Origin: an uncultured Collinsella sp.
Lineage (GTDB): Bacteria; Actinomycetota; Coriobacteriia; Coriobacteriales; Coriobacteriaceae
Assembly (NCBI GenBank): GCA_900540995.1
Contig: UQHO01000039.1
Span: 1 to 20,485 of the forward strand
Length of the DNA: 20,485 bases
Direction: 5' to 3'
Below are positions 14,739 through 20,485 of the stretch, piece after piece; within the stretch, counting starts at the first letter, position 1; each line of letters starts with the position of its first letter. The position numbers and the translations under genes are program-made. The notes beneath the pieces are model-generated. The model saw nothing but the letters and a program-made list of their open reading frames with translations, did not search any database and was not told the DNA's origin.

Positions 14739-15518
14739 TTAATCTACCTCCACGCCCTCGGTGCCTGGGGTGTCGAGGATGAATCCGTGGTGACCCTGCT
14801 CGACGGCGGTGTACAGGCCGTCGTATCCCAGGAAGTAGAGGTCGTATACCGTCCAGCTCATGTCTCGCTTGGAGAACTCGATGGAGTCGTCGCCGACCGT
14901 CAGGGTCTCGGAGACGGCGTTGTTGCCGGTGTCGTCGGTCTCGATGCTGAGCGAGAAGGGCTGCGCTTCTTCCACATAGCTCCCTGAGTTGAGCTTGTCG
15001 AGCTTGGTGTTGTCCTCGTCAATCTTGGCGTTGTTGTCCGAGATGCGGGACTGAGCCTCGCTGATGTCGCTCTCGATGACGCCAAGGGTATCAGGGTCGC
15101 TTGCGTAATCCCCCTTCTCCTCGTTCATGTCATCAAGGTCGGCCTGCAGCTCGTCATTGTCCTGCCTGAGTACCTTGATGTCGTTTTCCAGCTCAGCAAT
15201 CTTATTCTCGCGATTCTGCTGCTGGGCGAGCTTGATTATCTCCTCGTTGGATTTCCCGTTCAAATCTCCGTATGACATGTCTGTGTCGTACACGGTGACG
15301 TTGCCAGCACCGTCGAAGGCGTAGGCAGTGTGCACCATTCCGTCTTTCTTTGGCTCGCCGTTTGAGTGGAACCACAGGCATTCCGAACTGAACGCCTGCG
15401 AAGCGGTGATGGGTTCGTCCGATTGGGCGGGCTCATTACTTCCGCTGCACCCCGTAAGGGGGAGGGCGAGCAGCGATGCCGCCACTATTGCCGATAGGGC
15501 AAGACCTTTAATTCTCAT
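14739..15518 (-). CDS. Coiled-coil lipoprotein (259 aa)
   Basis: The ATG at 15518 follows AGGAGG at good spacing. The start MRIKGLALSAIVAASLLALP plus LTGC is a clear lipoprotein signal with lipidated C24. After a flexible acidic segment, residues ~93-176 form a long charged coiled coil (EEIIKLAQQQNRENKIAELE, ENDIKVLRQDNDELQADLDD, SDISEAQSRISDNNAKIDED). The C-terminal domain (~185-259) is beta-like, ending WTVYDLYFLGYDGLY and HHGFILDTPG. It should sit on the outer face of the membrane next to its operon partner, the anchored surface protein. No enzyme motif is visible. It is transcribed divergently from the XRE regulator gene. Confidence 0.85.
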   Translation of the reverse strand: MRIKGLALSAIVAASLLALPLTGCSGSNEPAQSDEPITASQAFSSECLWFHSNGEPKKDGMVHTAYAFDGAGNVTVYDTDMSYGDLNGKSNEEIIKLAQQQNRENKIAELENDIKVLRQDNDELQADLDDMNEEKGDYASDPDTLGVIESDISEAQSRISDNNAKIDEDNTKLDKLNSGSYVEEAQPFSLSIETDDTGNNAVSETLTVGDDSIEFSKRDMSWTVYDLYFLGYDGLYTAVEQGHHGFILDTPGTEGVEVD

Positions 15519-15554
15519 TCTTGTACCTCCTGTTGTGGGTTCCTCGATACTCCC

Positions 15555-15627
15555 GCCGCATTCTTTCGAATGCGGCTCCATACATTAACTGCATAAGCAT
15601 ATAACAGCCCTTGCAGTTTATTATAAT
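15555..15627. promoter_or_regulatory. Divergent regulatory region with two palindromes
   Basis: GCCGCATTC (15555-15563) and GAATGCGGC (15568-15576) form a perfect 9-bp inverted repeat around TTTC, in the leader of the lipoprotein gene. AACTGCA (15587-15593) and TGCAGTT (15612-15618) form a second. TATAAT occurs at 15622-15627 on the plus strand and, overlapping, at 15620-15625 on the minus strand, but no good -35 box matches either. The palindromes are candidate operators for the adjacent XRE protein. Confidence 0.5.
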
Positions 15628-15681
15628 TCTGAACAATCGCCCATACGATTCAAGGCAACTTGATTTTGACGGGCGGTTAAA

Positions 15682-16017
15682 ATGAAATACTTCGACATAG
15701 GACAGCGCATCAGGCGCTACCGCAAAGCCTGCGGACTATCGCAGGAGGCGCTCGCACAAAAAGTTGGAATATCTGTAACGCACATGAGCCACATCGAAAC
15801 GGGCAACACCAAGCTGAGCCTGCCCGTGCTCGCAAAGATTGCAGAGGAGCTGTCGGTAGGCACCGACGCTTTGCTCAATGACGCCCCAAAACCCGACAAG
15901 GCGAAGCTTTCCGCCGAGGTGCAAGAGATTCTTGATTCATTCGAGATTGACGAGTTGCCCGTTGCGGTTGAGGTGCTCCGAGCGCTCAGAGATAGCCTGG
16001 CGAAACGCAGGGTCTAA
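15682..16017 (+). CDS. XRE-family transcriptional regulator (111 aa)
   Basis: Residues ~6-62 are a Cro/CI-type helix-turn-helix: IGQRIRRYRKACGLSQEALA, then QKVGISVTHMSHIETGNTKL and SLPVLAKIAEELSVG. The rest (about 70-111) is a short helical, charged tail (AEVQEILDSFEIDELPVAVE) likely used for dimerisation. The ribosome site is weak. It stands alone at the right end of the element, divergent from the lipoprotein operon, so it probably represses that operon and itself, as element-borne XRE proteins often do. Its targets are inferred, not seen. Confidence 0.88.
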   Translation: MKYFDIGQRIRRYRKACGLSQEALAQKVGISVTHMSHIETGNTKLSLPVLAKIAEELSVGTDALLNDAPKPDKAKLSAEVQEILDSFEIDELPVAVEVLRALRDSLAKRRV

Positions 16018-16026
16018 GGCTTTTTT

Positions 16027-16054
16027 CGCTCATACATATTACCATACAGATTAC
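16027..16054. repeat. 28-bp direct repeat, right copy (element end)
   Basis: Identical to 7687-7714. It lies between the XRE stop and the new tRNA terminator, about 70 bases inside attR. Confidence 0.8.
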
Positions 16055-16080
16055 TTTGGGCATTTTTGCCCCAAGGCAAC

Positions 16081-16115
16081 GAAAAAGCCCTGAACCGTTT
16101 TACCAGTTCAGGGCT
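16081..16115 (-). terminator. Element-supplied terminator of the rebuilt tRNA gene
   Basis: A perfect 10-bp stem AGCCCTGAAC/GTTCAGGGCT (16086-16095 with 16106-16115) is followed on the minus strand by TTTTTC. It lies 8 bases beyond the tRNA CCA and replaces the original terminator now 8.6 kb away. Confidence 0.85.
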
Positions 16116-16123
16116 GAAATTTA

Positions 16124-16161
16124 TGGTCGCGGGGGCAGGATTTGAACCTACGACCTCCGGG
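16124..16161 (-). repeat. attR: 38-bp repeat within the intact tRNA gene
   Basis: Identical to attL at 7536-7573. It begins exactly at the tRNA 3' CCA and ends within the anticodon stem, the usual overlap for tyrosine integrases that target tRNA 3' halves. Confidence 0.93.
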
Positions 16162-16200
16162 TTATGAGCCCGGCGAGCTACCAGACTGCTCCACCCCGCA
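16124..16200 (-). tRNA. tRNA-fMet (CAU), initiator
   Basis: A 77-base cloverleaf on the minus strand with encoded CCA. The acceptor is 5' TGCGGGG with CCCCGCG, the D arm GAGC/GCTC, the anticodon stem-loop CCGGG-CTCATAA-CCCGG, and the T arm GTAGG-TTCAAAT-CCTGC. The three consecutive G-C pairs next to the CAU anticodon loop are the hallmark of initiator tRNA. The first pair is U1-G72, a weak pair in place of the common C1/A72 mismatch. The 3' half is the attR repeat of the integrated element. The 5' half is host sequence. Confidence 0.93.
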
Positions 16201-16231
16201 ATGTCTGGGCGCCTCATGTGCGCAAGAAAGA

Positions 16232-16260
16232 ATATTACGCGGGAGTTCGGTAAACGGCAA
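16232..16260 (-). promoter_or_regulatory. Promoter of the initiator tRNA gene
   Basis: On the minus strand TTGCCG (16255-16260) and TAATAT (16232-16237) are 17 bases apart; the -10 box lies about 31 bases upstream of the tRNA 5' end. Confidence 0.7.
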
Positions 16261-16396
16261 GGAAAATCTCGTGGAGCATAATTCCTTCATATTTGAACCC
16301 CTCAGCCACTATCACCGTAAACGAATCGCAGCCGAGCGCCGTCGGCGGCGCGTATACAATGGTGCGCGTCCTTTTACGCCGACACCGGGAGTAGAC

Positions 16397-17170
16397 ATGC
16401 TGCTCGCTATCGATATGGGAAACACGCAGACGGCCATGGGCCTGTTTGACGGAGACGAGCTGGTGCAGTCGTGGCGCATGCCCACCGACCGCTCTTATAC
16501 CGCCGACGAGATCCATGTGCGCCTGATGGGTTTCTTTAAGATGTACGGCCTTTCGCTCGACGCGGTCGACGCGATCGCCTTTGCGGGCGTGGTGCCGCAG
16601 CTCTCGCGCGAATGGCACGCCGTGGCCGACCGCATTGCGGCGGATGCCATCGTCATCGGGCCACAGACGGCCGCGGTGACCAAGCTGCGCGCGGCGCGAC
16701 CCCAAGCCGTGGGCGCCGACCGCGTCGCTAACGCCGTCGCAGCCGAAGCTTTCTACGGCGCGCCGGCGATCGTGGTGGACTTTGGCACCGCGACCAATAT
16801 CGACGTCATCGATGAGGACGGTTATTACATTGGTGGAGCGATTGCGCCGGGCATCCGCATTTCGATGGACGCGCTCGCCGCCCGAGCCGCCAAGCTCGCC
16901 AGCGTTCCGCTCGAGGCGCCCGAACACGCCATCGGCCGCGATACCGAGGAGTGCATCAAGGTCGGTGCCGTGGTGGGCGCCGCCGCCATGGCCGAGGGCC
17001 TGGTCGCACGCATGAAGCGCGAGCTGGGTCGTGAGGACGCCACCGTTATCGCCACGGGCGGTCTCGCCGGCATCGTCGCCGATTCGACCGATGCCTTCGA
17101 CGTGGTCGACGGACAGCTCACCATCAAGGGTATCTGCGAAATCTACCGCCGTATGCAGGAGCTGGGATAG
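16397..17170 (+). CDS. coaX: Type III pantothenate kinase
   Basis: The 257-residue enzyme phosphorylates pantothenate in the first step of coenzyme A synthesis, in the cytoplasm. Family motifs are intact: AIDMGNTQTAMGLF (4-17) for phosphate binding, VGADRVANAVAA (105-116) with catalytic D108, VVDFGTATNIDVID (126-139), GGAIAPGIRISMDALAARAA (146-165), and VGAVVGAAAMAEG near the C-terminus. Length matches the family. I choose the ATG at 16397, preceded by GGGAG; the frame stays open to 16142 but that part overlaps the tRNA. It converges with the BirA-like gene, with the ATPase cassette between them. In other bacteria coaX is often paired with birA. Confidence 0.93.
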   Translation: MLLAIDMGNTQTAMGLFDGDELVQSWRMPTDRSYTADEIHVRLMGFFKMYGLSLDAVDAIAFAGVVPQLSREWHAVADRIAADAIVIGPQTAAVTKLRAARPQAVGADRVANAVAAEAFYGAPAIVVDFGTATNIDVIDEDGYYIGGAIAPGIRISMDALAARAAKLASVPLEAPEHAIGRDTEECIKVGAVVGAAAMAEGLVARMKRELGREDATVIATGGLAGIVADSTDAFDVVDGQLTIKGICEIYRRMQELG

Positions 17171-17225
17171 AGCAGGGGCTTAAGTCGAGCACGAACGCGA
17201 GCGGCGAACTAGGCAACGCATCGGT

Positions 17226-17268
17226 CCTATTCCTCAAAATCGAAAATTTATCAGTTTTGAGGAATAGG
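17226..17268. repeat. 43-bp palindromic repeat, copy 1
   Basis: CCTATTCCTCAAAA (17226-17239) and TTTTGAGGAATAGG (17255-17268) form a perfect 14-bp inverted repeat around TCGAAAATTTATCAG. It lies 7 bases past the ATPase stop and 55 bases past coaX, so it could also act as a bidirectional terminator. Confidence 0.9.
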
Positions 17269-17275
17269 CTTTCTG

Positions 17276-18472
17276 CTACGCCTCGCCGCATAGCCACCTC
17301 GCCAGGTCCACGATCTGCACCCCATTGCGGTCCGTGGCCTCGTGATGCGTTCGGGCGAGAATCATCTTGGGGTACGCGTCGCCAATGCTCAGCAGTGGCG
17401 AAATCTCGCGTTCAAATGTCTTATCCGAGCTGATGTCGTCGCTCACCTGAATGTAGAGCTTCTCGCTTCGCTTGATTGCTATAAAGTCAATTTCCTTTTT
17501 ATAGAGCACACCGACGTATACCTCGTATCCGCGGCGCAGCAGCTCGATGGCCACCATGTTCTCGTATACGCGTCCCCAATCCATATCACGTGTACCGAGC
17601 AGTGCGTATTTGAACGCGTGGTCTGCCAGGTAATATTTCTCGCCGCTCTTAAGGTGTTTTTTGCCGCGAATGTCGTACCGACGAACTTTATAGAAGGCAA
17701 ACGCATCGCACAGGTACCCCATGTACGTGCCGACCGTCTTGTTCGTAATCTTTAGCCCATCCGCGTTCAAAATATCCGTAATGTTACGTGCCGACGTTAT
17801 GTTGGATACGTTGTCCATCATGTAATCGGCAATGCGCAGCAGCGCCGATTCGTTTCTCACGTTATGCCGCTGCACGATATCTCTCACGATGAGCGTTTTG
17901 AAGACATTGGAGAGATATTGATAACGCTGCTCCTGCAGTGGATAAGGGTAGGAGCCGGACATACCGCCGGTTCTCGCGTACTCATCGAAGTCGCGGTCGA
18001 CCTCGCCCTCGTCGCCATAGAGTCGATACTCCTCAAACGAGAATGGGAAAACCTCGATCTCAAACGTACGCCCCGTAAAGAGCGTCGACAGATCGCTCGA
18101 CAGCAAAAAGGCATTCGATCCGGTAATGAATATGTCGTACTGCTCGGATGCGTGGAGGCTGTTGATCGCACGCTCAAAACCGTCGCACATCTGAACTTCA
18201 TCGATAAGCAGAAAGTTTTGTTTGCCGGACACTCGATGCTCTTTTACATAGGCGAGCAGCGCGTGATACTCGAGCAGATTCTCGAACTCATCGAGGTTGT
18301 AGTTGATATGGATGACATTCGAATTGGACAGATTTGCCTCCACGTAATCGCGGAGGGCCTCGAGCAATTTTGATTTACCGCTACGACGGATGCCCGTGAT
18401 GACCTTGATGTCCGGCACGCCAATAAGGCTCGTCAACGTGTCCATATATGACGTTCTATTGATGAGTTTCAT
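17276..18472 (-). CDS. AAA ATPase with DUF4143 C-terminal domain
   Basis: The 398-residue protein has an N-terminal AAA_14-type ATPase: Walker A GIRRSGKS (27-34), Walker B FLLIDEVQ (87-94) and sensor ITGSNA (116-121). A DUF4143 region follows (~190-345). Its end, VYENMVAIELLRRGYEVYVG with KKEIDF (325-330) and LYIQV (339-343), has the E-x-D-x-Q pattern of the PD-(D/E)xK-like fold. The family is common and poorly understood; members have been linked to mobile DNA and defence by context. The ATG at 18472 follows AGGAGG. The gene is visibly less GC-rich than its neighbours and is bracketed by 43-bp palindromes 7 bases after its stop and 25 bases before its start. This suggests an acquired cassette. 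Confidence 0.9.
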   Translation of the reverse strand: MKLINRTSYMDTLTSLIGVPDIKVITGIRRSGKSKLLEALRDYVEANLSNSNVIHINYNLDEFENLLEYHALLAYVKEHRVSGKQNFLLIDEVQMCDGFERAINSLHASEQYDIFITGSNAFLLSSDLSTLFTGRTFEIEVFPFSFEEYRLYGDEGEVDRDFDEYARTGGMSGSYPYPLQEQRYQYLSNVFKTLIVRDIVQRHNVRNESALLRIADYMMDNVSNITSARNITDILNADGLKITNKTVGTYMGYLCDAFAFYKVRRYDIRGKKHLKSGEKYYLADHAFKYALLGTRDMDWGRVYENMVAIELLRRGYEVYVGVLYKKEIDFIAIKRSEKLYIQVSDDISSDKTFEREISPLLSIGDAYPKMILARTHHEATDRNGVQIVDLARWLCGEA

Positions 18473-18497
18473 TGGGGCCTCCTCGCGGTCTTTTATC

Positions 18498-18540
18498 GCT
18501 ATTCCTCAAAATTGAAAAATTTTCAGTTTTGAGGAATAGG
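18498..18540. repeat. 43-bp palindromic repeat, copy 2
   Basis: Same element in the same orientation as copy 1. Arms CTATTCCTCAAAA (18499-18511) and TTTTGAGGAATAG (18527-18539) pair over 13 bp because the first base is G instead of C. The 15-base centre is TTGAAAAATTTTCAG. It lies in the leader of the ATPase gene. Confidence 0.9.
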
Positions 18541-18583
18541 CTCTATAGCGAATATACCTCGCGAAAGACCGAGCTGCCTTAAT

Positions 18584-18626
18584 CCTATTCCTCAAAAACG
18601 AAAATTTTTCAGTTTTGAGGAATAGG
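18584..18626. repeat. 43-bp palindromic repeat, copy 3
   Basis: Perfect 14-bp arms (18584-18597, 18613-18626) around ACGAAAATTTTTCAG, same length and orientation as copies 1 and 2. It is separated from copy 2 by 43 bases of unrelated sequence. Confidence 0.9.
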
Positions 18627-18652
18627 GCGCTGGCAACCCATTCCCCAGATAG

Positions 18653-18685
18653 GCGAAACCCTCCCCGGCACAGGCCGAGGAGGGT
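18653..18685 (-). terminator. Possible terminator of the BirA-like/folate operon
   Basis: ACCCTCCCCGGC (18658-18669) pairs with GCCGAGGAGGGT (18674-18685) at 11 of 12 positions, ACAG loop. On the minus strand only TTTCG follows, so it is a weak terminator. It lies 40 bases after the BirA-like stop. Confidence 0.55.
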
Positions 18686-18724
18686 CTTGTTGTCATGTCT
18701 ATCTTTGGGCGCGAACGCCCCGCG

Positions 18725-19426
18725 CTACAGCCCGCGAATTCGTACGGCCTCGGGCGGAAACTCCTGCTCGCCGGCATCGGTCTTAATGGTCGCGCGACCC
18801 CAGATGTCCAGGCCCGCAAACACACCGACCGCAAGCGGCAAGCCGTTGGGCGACACCGCCGCAACTTGGCGGCCCAGCAGCGGCACCATGTCGAAGTACT
18901 CGCCCAACACGGGGGCCAGCGGACCGGCAGCGCCCTGCGGCGTGTTGGCAACAACCGCCCAGGTGTCCACACGGGTCAGCACGGCGGCGGCCAACTCCTC
19001 GACCAGCGCTTCGTCAGCCACGTCCACACCAAGCTCGCCCAGCGCCGAACGCTCAATATCCACCGTCACGGCACCGAACATGCCCGCAGCACCGGCACCG
19101 CCGTTCACGGCAACACGCGCGAGCGACGTCTCAAACGCAGGCGCACCGCACACGATATCGCTCGGCCACTGGATACCCACCTTGCCGGCAAGGCCCAGGC
19201 CCGGCGTCGACGCCGTGCCCACGAGCGCGTCCATCATGCCCATCGCCGCCACAAACGGCAGGCCGTGGAAGGCGTGCATATTCACATCGGGGCGCACAAC
19301 CAGCGAAAACGTCAGCGAAGCATCGCCCGCGCTCCACGCGCACCAGCCCGCGGACACGCCCTCGCGGCCCGCGTCACGCGCCGCGTCGAGCTCGGTACCA
19401 GCGGCAACAGCATTCATCTCGATCAT
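18725..19426 (-). CDS. Divergent BirA-like biotin--protein ligase family protein
   Basis: The 233-residue protein shows parts of the BirA/LplA catalytic fold. LTFSLVVRPDV (38-48) matches the strand after the biotin-binding loop. GKVGIQWPSDIVCG (81-94) matches the KWPNDI motif. The C-terminus (GRQVAAVSPNGLPLAVGVFA, then GLDIWGRATI) matches the SH3-like domain. However, the GRGRRGRxW loop that binds biotinyl-AMP is reduced to AGREGVSAGWCAW (19-31), the N-terminal STN motif is missing, and the usual GIGINVN segment is not evident. It may be an atypical ligase or a protein that has lost that activity. The ATG directly follows the stop of the FolP-FolK gene (TAGATG), so the two are coupled. Confidence 0.6.
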   Translation of the reverse strand: MIEMNAVAAGTELDAARDAGREGVSAGWCAWSAGDASLTFSLVVRPDVNMHAFHGLPFVAAMGMMDALVGTASTPGLGLAGKVGIQWPSDIVCGAPAFETSLARVAVNGGAGAAGMFGAVTVDIERSALGELGVDVADEALVEELAAAVLTRVDTWAVVANTPQGAAGPLAPVLGEYFDMVPLLGRQVAAVSPNGLPLAVGVFAGLDIWGRATIKTDAGEQEFPPEAVRIRGL

Positions 19427-20485
19427 CTACATGCGCCCCAATTCGCCCACGATATGGCCCACGCGGTCCTCGGGCTCCTTGACCTCGACGCCGTTGTAGC
19501 GGAAGAACCGCGCCGGATCGTGCATCAGATCCTCGAGCGGCACCAGCACAAAGTCGCGCTCGCCGATCAGCGGATGCGGCAGGCGCAGCTTTTTGCCGCC
19601 GTGGGTCTCGCCGTCCATCCACAGCAGATCCAGGTCGATGGTGCGCGGACCGTTGGCCTTGGCCTTTTTGGAACGGTCGCGGCCCAGCTCGGCCTCGATC
19701 TTCATGAGCTCGTCGAGCAGCACCAACGGCGCCAACTCGGTCTTGATCTCGATGACGGCGTTGGCAAACGCGTCCTGGCGTGTCTCGTAGGCCGGCTCGC
19801 TCTCGTAGATCTTGGAGGAGTTGGACACGCAGGTGAGTGGAATCTCGGCGATCATGTCGCGTGCGGCGCGGATATTGTCGCAGCGATGCCCCAGGTTAGA
19901 GCCCACGGCCACAAACGCGCGGCGCGGCTGCGGCTTGGCAACCGCCCAGTAGCCGTTCAGGAACTGCGCAAAACCCGCGGCGTCGTGCACGCGCACGATG
20001 TTGGCACCGGCCTGGATGGCGCCCAGGCACACGCCAAACGTAGCGGCATCGCGCTCGGCGGCCTCGGTCACGCCCGAGACGGCGCCCACAAAGCGCTTGC
20101 GCGATACAGCGCACATGAGCGGATAGCCCAGTGACGCCATCTTGGCAGTCTCGCGCTGGATGACGATGTCCTCGTTGGCCGTCTTGCCAAAGCCAGGACC
20201 GGGATCGATGCAGATGCGGTCGCGCGACACGCCGGCGTGGATGAGCGCGCGAGCCTGGTCGGACAGAAAGCCCATGACGCGGCGCATGATGGGTGCCGAA
20301 TCGGGCAGGGTGAAGCGGCGGAGCTGCGAGGTGGGCACGTAGGCTTCCTCGCGGCGGGCGCTGCGGCGCATCATGGCGGCCAGGTGGTCATTGGGCTCCG
20401 ATGCGGCCTCGGTGGCTGCGGGCGCGGCCTCGGGCGCGGGTGCGACGGTCTCGGCGGCAGTAGCCTGCTCGGCGGCGGGCGCCTC
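19427..20485 (-). CDS. folK: Fused dihydropteroate synthase / HPPK (FolP-FolK), 5' end outside window
   Basis: The open frame continues to the window edge, giving 352 visible codons. The first part is the C-terminal half of dihydropteroate synthase: ICIDPGPGFGKT, AVSRKRFVGAVSG and NIVRVHDAAGF are its pterin-, sulfonamide- and phosphate-site motifs. It is followed by complete HPPK: FVAVGSNLGHR, YETRQDAFANAVIEI, NGPRTIDLDLLW and LPHPLIGERDFVLVPLEDL. Together the two activities add pyrophosphate to hydroxymethyldihydropterin and join it to para-aminobenzoate. At the visible 5' end an Ala/Pro/Glu-rich stretch (EAPAAEQATAAETVAPAPEA and on) is inserted within the DHPS domain. The ATG at 20374 is therefore internal, not the true start. 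The BirA-like gene follows without a gap. Confidence 0.9.
   Translation of the reverse strand, partial: EAPAAEQATAAETVAPAPEAAPAATEAASEPNDHLAAMMRRSARREEAYVPTSQLRRFTLPDSAPIMRRVMGFLSDQARALIHAGVSRDRICIDPGPGFGKTANEDIVIQRETAKMASLGYPLMCAVSRKRFVGAVSGVTEAAERDAATFGVCLGAIQAGANIVRVHDAAGFAQFLNGYWAVAKPQPRRAFVAVGSNLGHRCDNIRAARDMIAEIPLTCVSNSSKIYESEPAYETRQDAFANAVIEIKTELAPLVLLDELMKIEAELGRDRSKKAKANGPRTIDLDLLWMDGETHGGKKLRLPHPLIGERDFVLVPLEDLMHDPARFFRYNGVEVKEPEDRVGHIVGELGRM

Larger units (their letters stand above)
7536..16161. mobile_element. Integrative element in the initiator tRNA gene (~8.6 kb)
   Basis: Bounded by 38-bp perfect direct repeats, with integrase and excisionase-like genes at the left end. Visible cargo is an SF3 replicative helicase, two small unknown proteins, a membrane-anchored surface protein, a lipoprotein and an XRE regulator. 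The tRNA is regenerated at the right end, and the element supplies a new tRNA terminator. I see no relaxase, coupling protein, type IV secretion, capsid, portal or terminase gene. It may be a cryptic integrating replicon, a phage satellite or a mobilisable element moved by another system. Confidence 0.88.

Noticed and set aside
15620..15627. TATAAT as a defined promoter
   Set aside because: A perfect -10 box is present on both strands, but no acceptable -35 box lies at 16-18 bases for either direction, so I only report a general regulatory region.
15682..16017. Toxin-antitoxin antitoxin
   Set aside because: The XRE protein has no small partner gene next to it; the divergent gene is a lipoprotein.
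16142..16396. N-terminal extension of coaX
   Set aside because: The in-frame extension overlaps the tRNA gene and its promoter; the ATG at 16397 has a ribosome site and begins exactly at the family N-terminus.
18695..20134. 479-codon plus-strand open frame
   Set aside because: Antisense to the FolP-FolK and BirA-like genes, His/Arg-rich, no family resemblance.

Overview
The window is GC-rich and looks like chromosomal DNA of a gut Coriobacteriia, most likely Collinsella or a close relative. This is inferred from base composition, Ala-rich proteins and gene content; no rRNA or other marker here proves it. Three blocks can be separated.

Left chromosomal block (1-7535). All genes run leftward. 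The first three form the start of an Ech-type (group 4) membrane [NiFe]-hydrogenase operon: a 960-residue fusion of an antiporter-like (NuoL/EchA) subunit with a NuoH/EchB subunit, then the [4Fe-4S] small subunit (NuoB/EchC), then a NuoC/EchD subunit cut by the window edge. Upstream lie a lone double helix-turn-helix protein of IS3 OrfA type and a 678-residue old-yellow-enzyme-type flavoprotein. The flavoprotein carries an HGDR motif where related enoate reductases have HGAHGYL, which makes it a candidate bilirubin reductase. Upstream of it are three tandem ~80-bp copies of a two-tier palindrome.

Integrated element (about 7536-16161, 8.6 kb). It sits in the 3' half of an initiator tRNA gene. 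A 38-bp perfect direct repeat (7536-7573 and 16124-16161) forms attL and attR; the intact tRNA is rebuilt at the right end. The element encodes a tyrosine integrase, an excisionase-like protein, a superfamily-3 (P4/D5-type) replicative helicase, two small unknown proteins, a membrane-anchored surface protein, a coiled-coil lipoprotein and an XRE repressor. Two large non-coding stretches flank the helicase gene. One contains a compact three-way-junction palindrome and repeated TGTAGAAA motifs and may be a replication origin. No relaxase, conjugation or capsid gene is visible, so the element is probably a small mobilisable, satellite-like or cryptic replicon.

Right chromosomal block (16200-20485). 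It holds the tRNA promoter, coaX (type III pantothenate kinase), a DUF4143 AAA ATPase gene bracketed by 43-bp palindromic repeats (three copies), a divergent BirA-like protein, and a fused FolP-FolK folate enzyme that runs off the window. The ATPase with its palindromes interrupts the space between the convergent coaX and birA-like genes and looks like an inserted cassette.

The best candidates for something undescribed are the palindrome-bracketed ATPase cassette, the triple two-tier hairpin array, the three-way-junction locus in the element, and the HGDR flavoenzyme.
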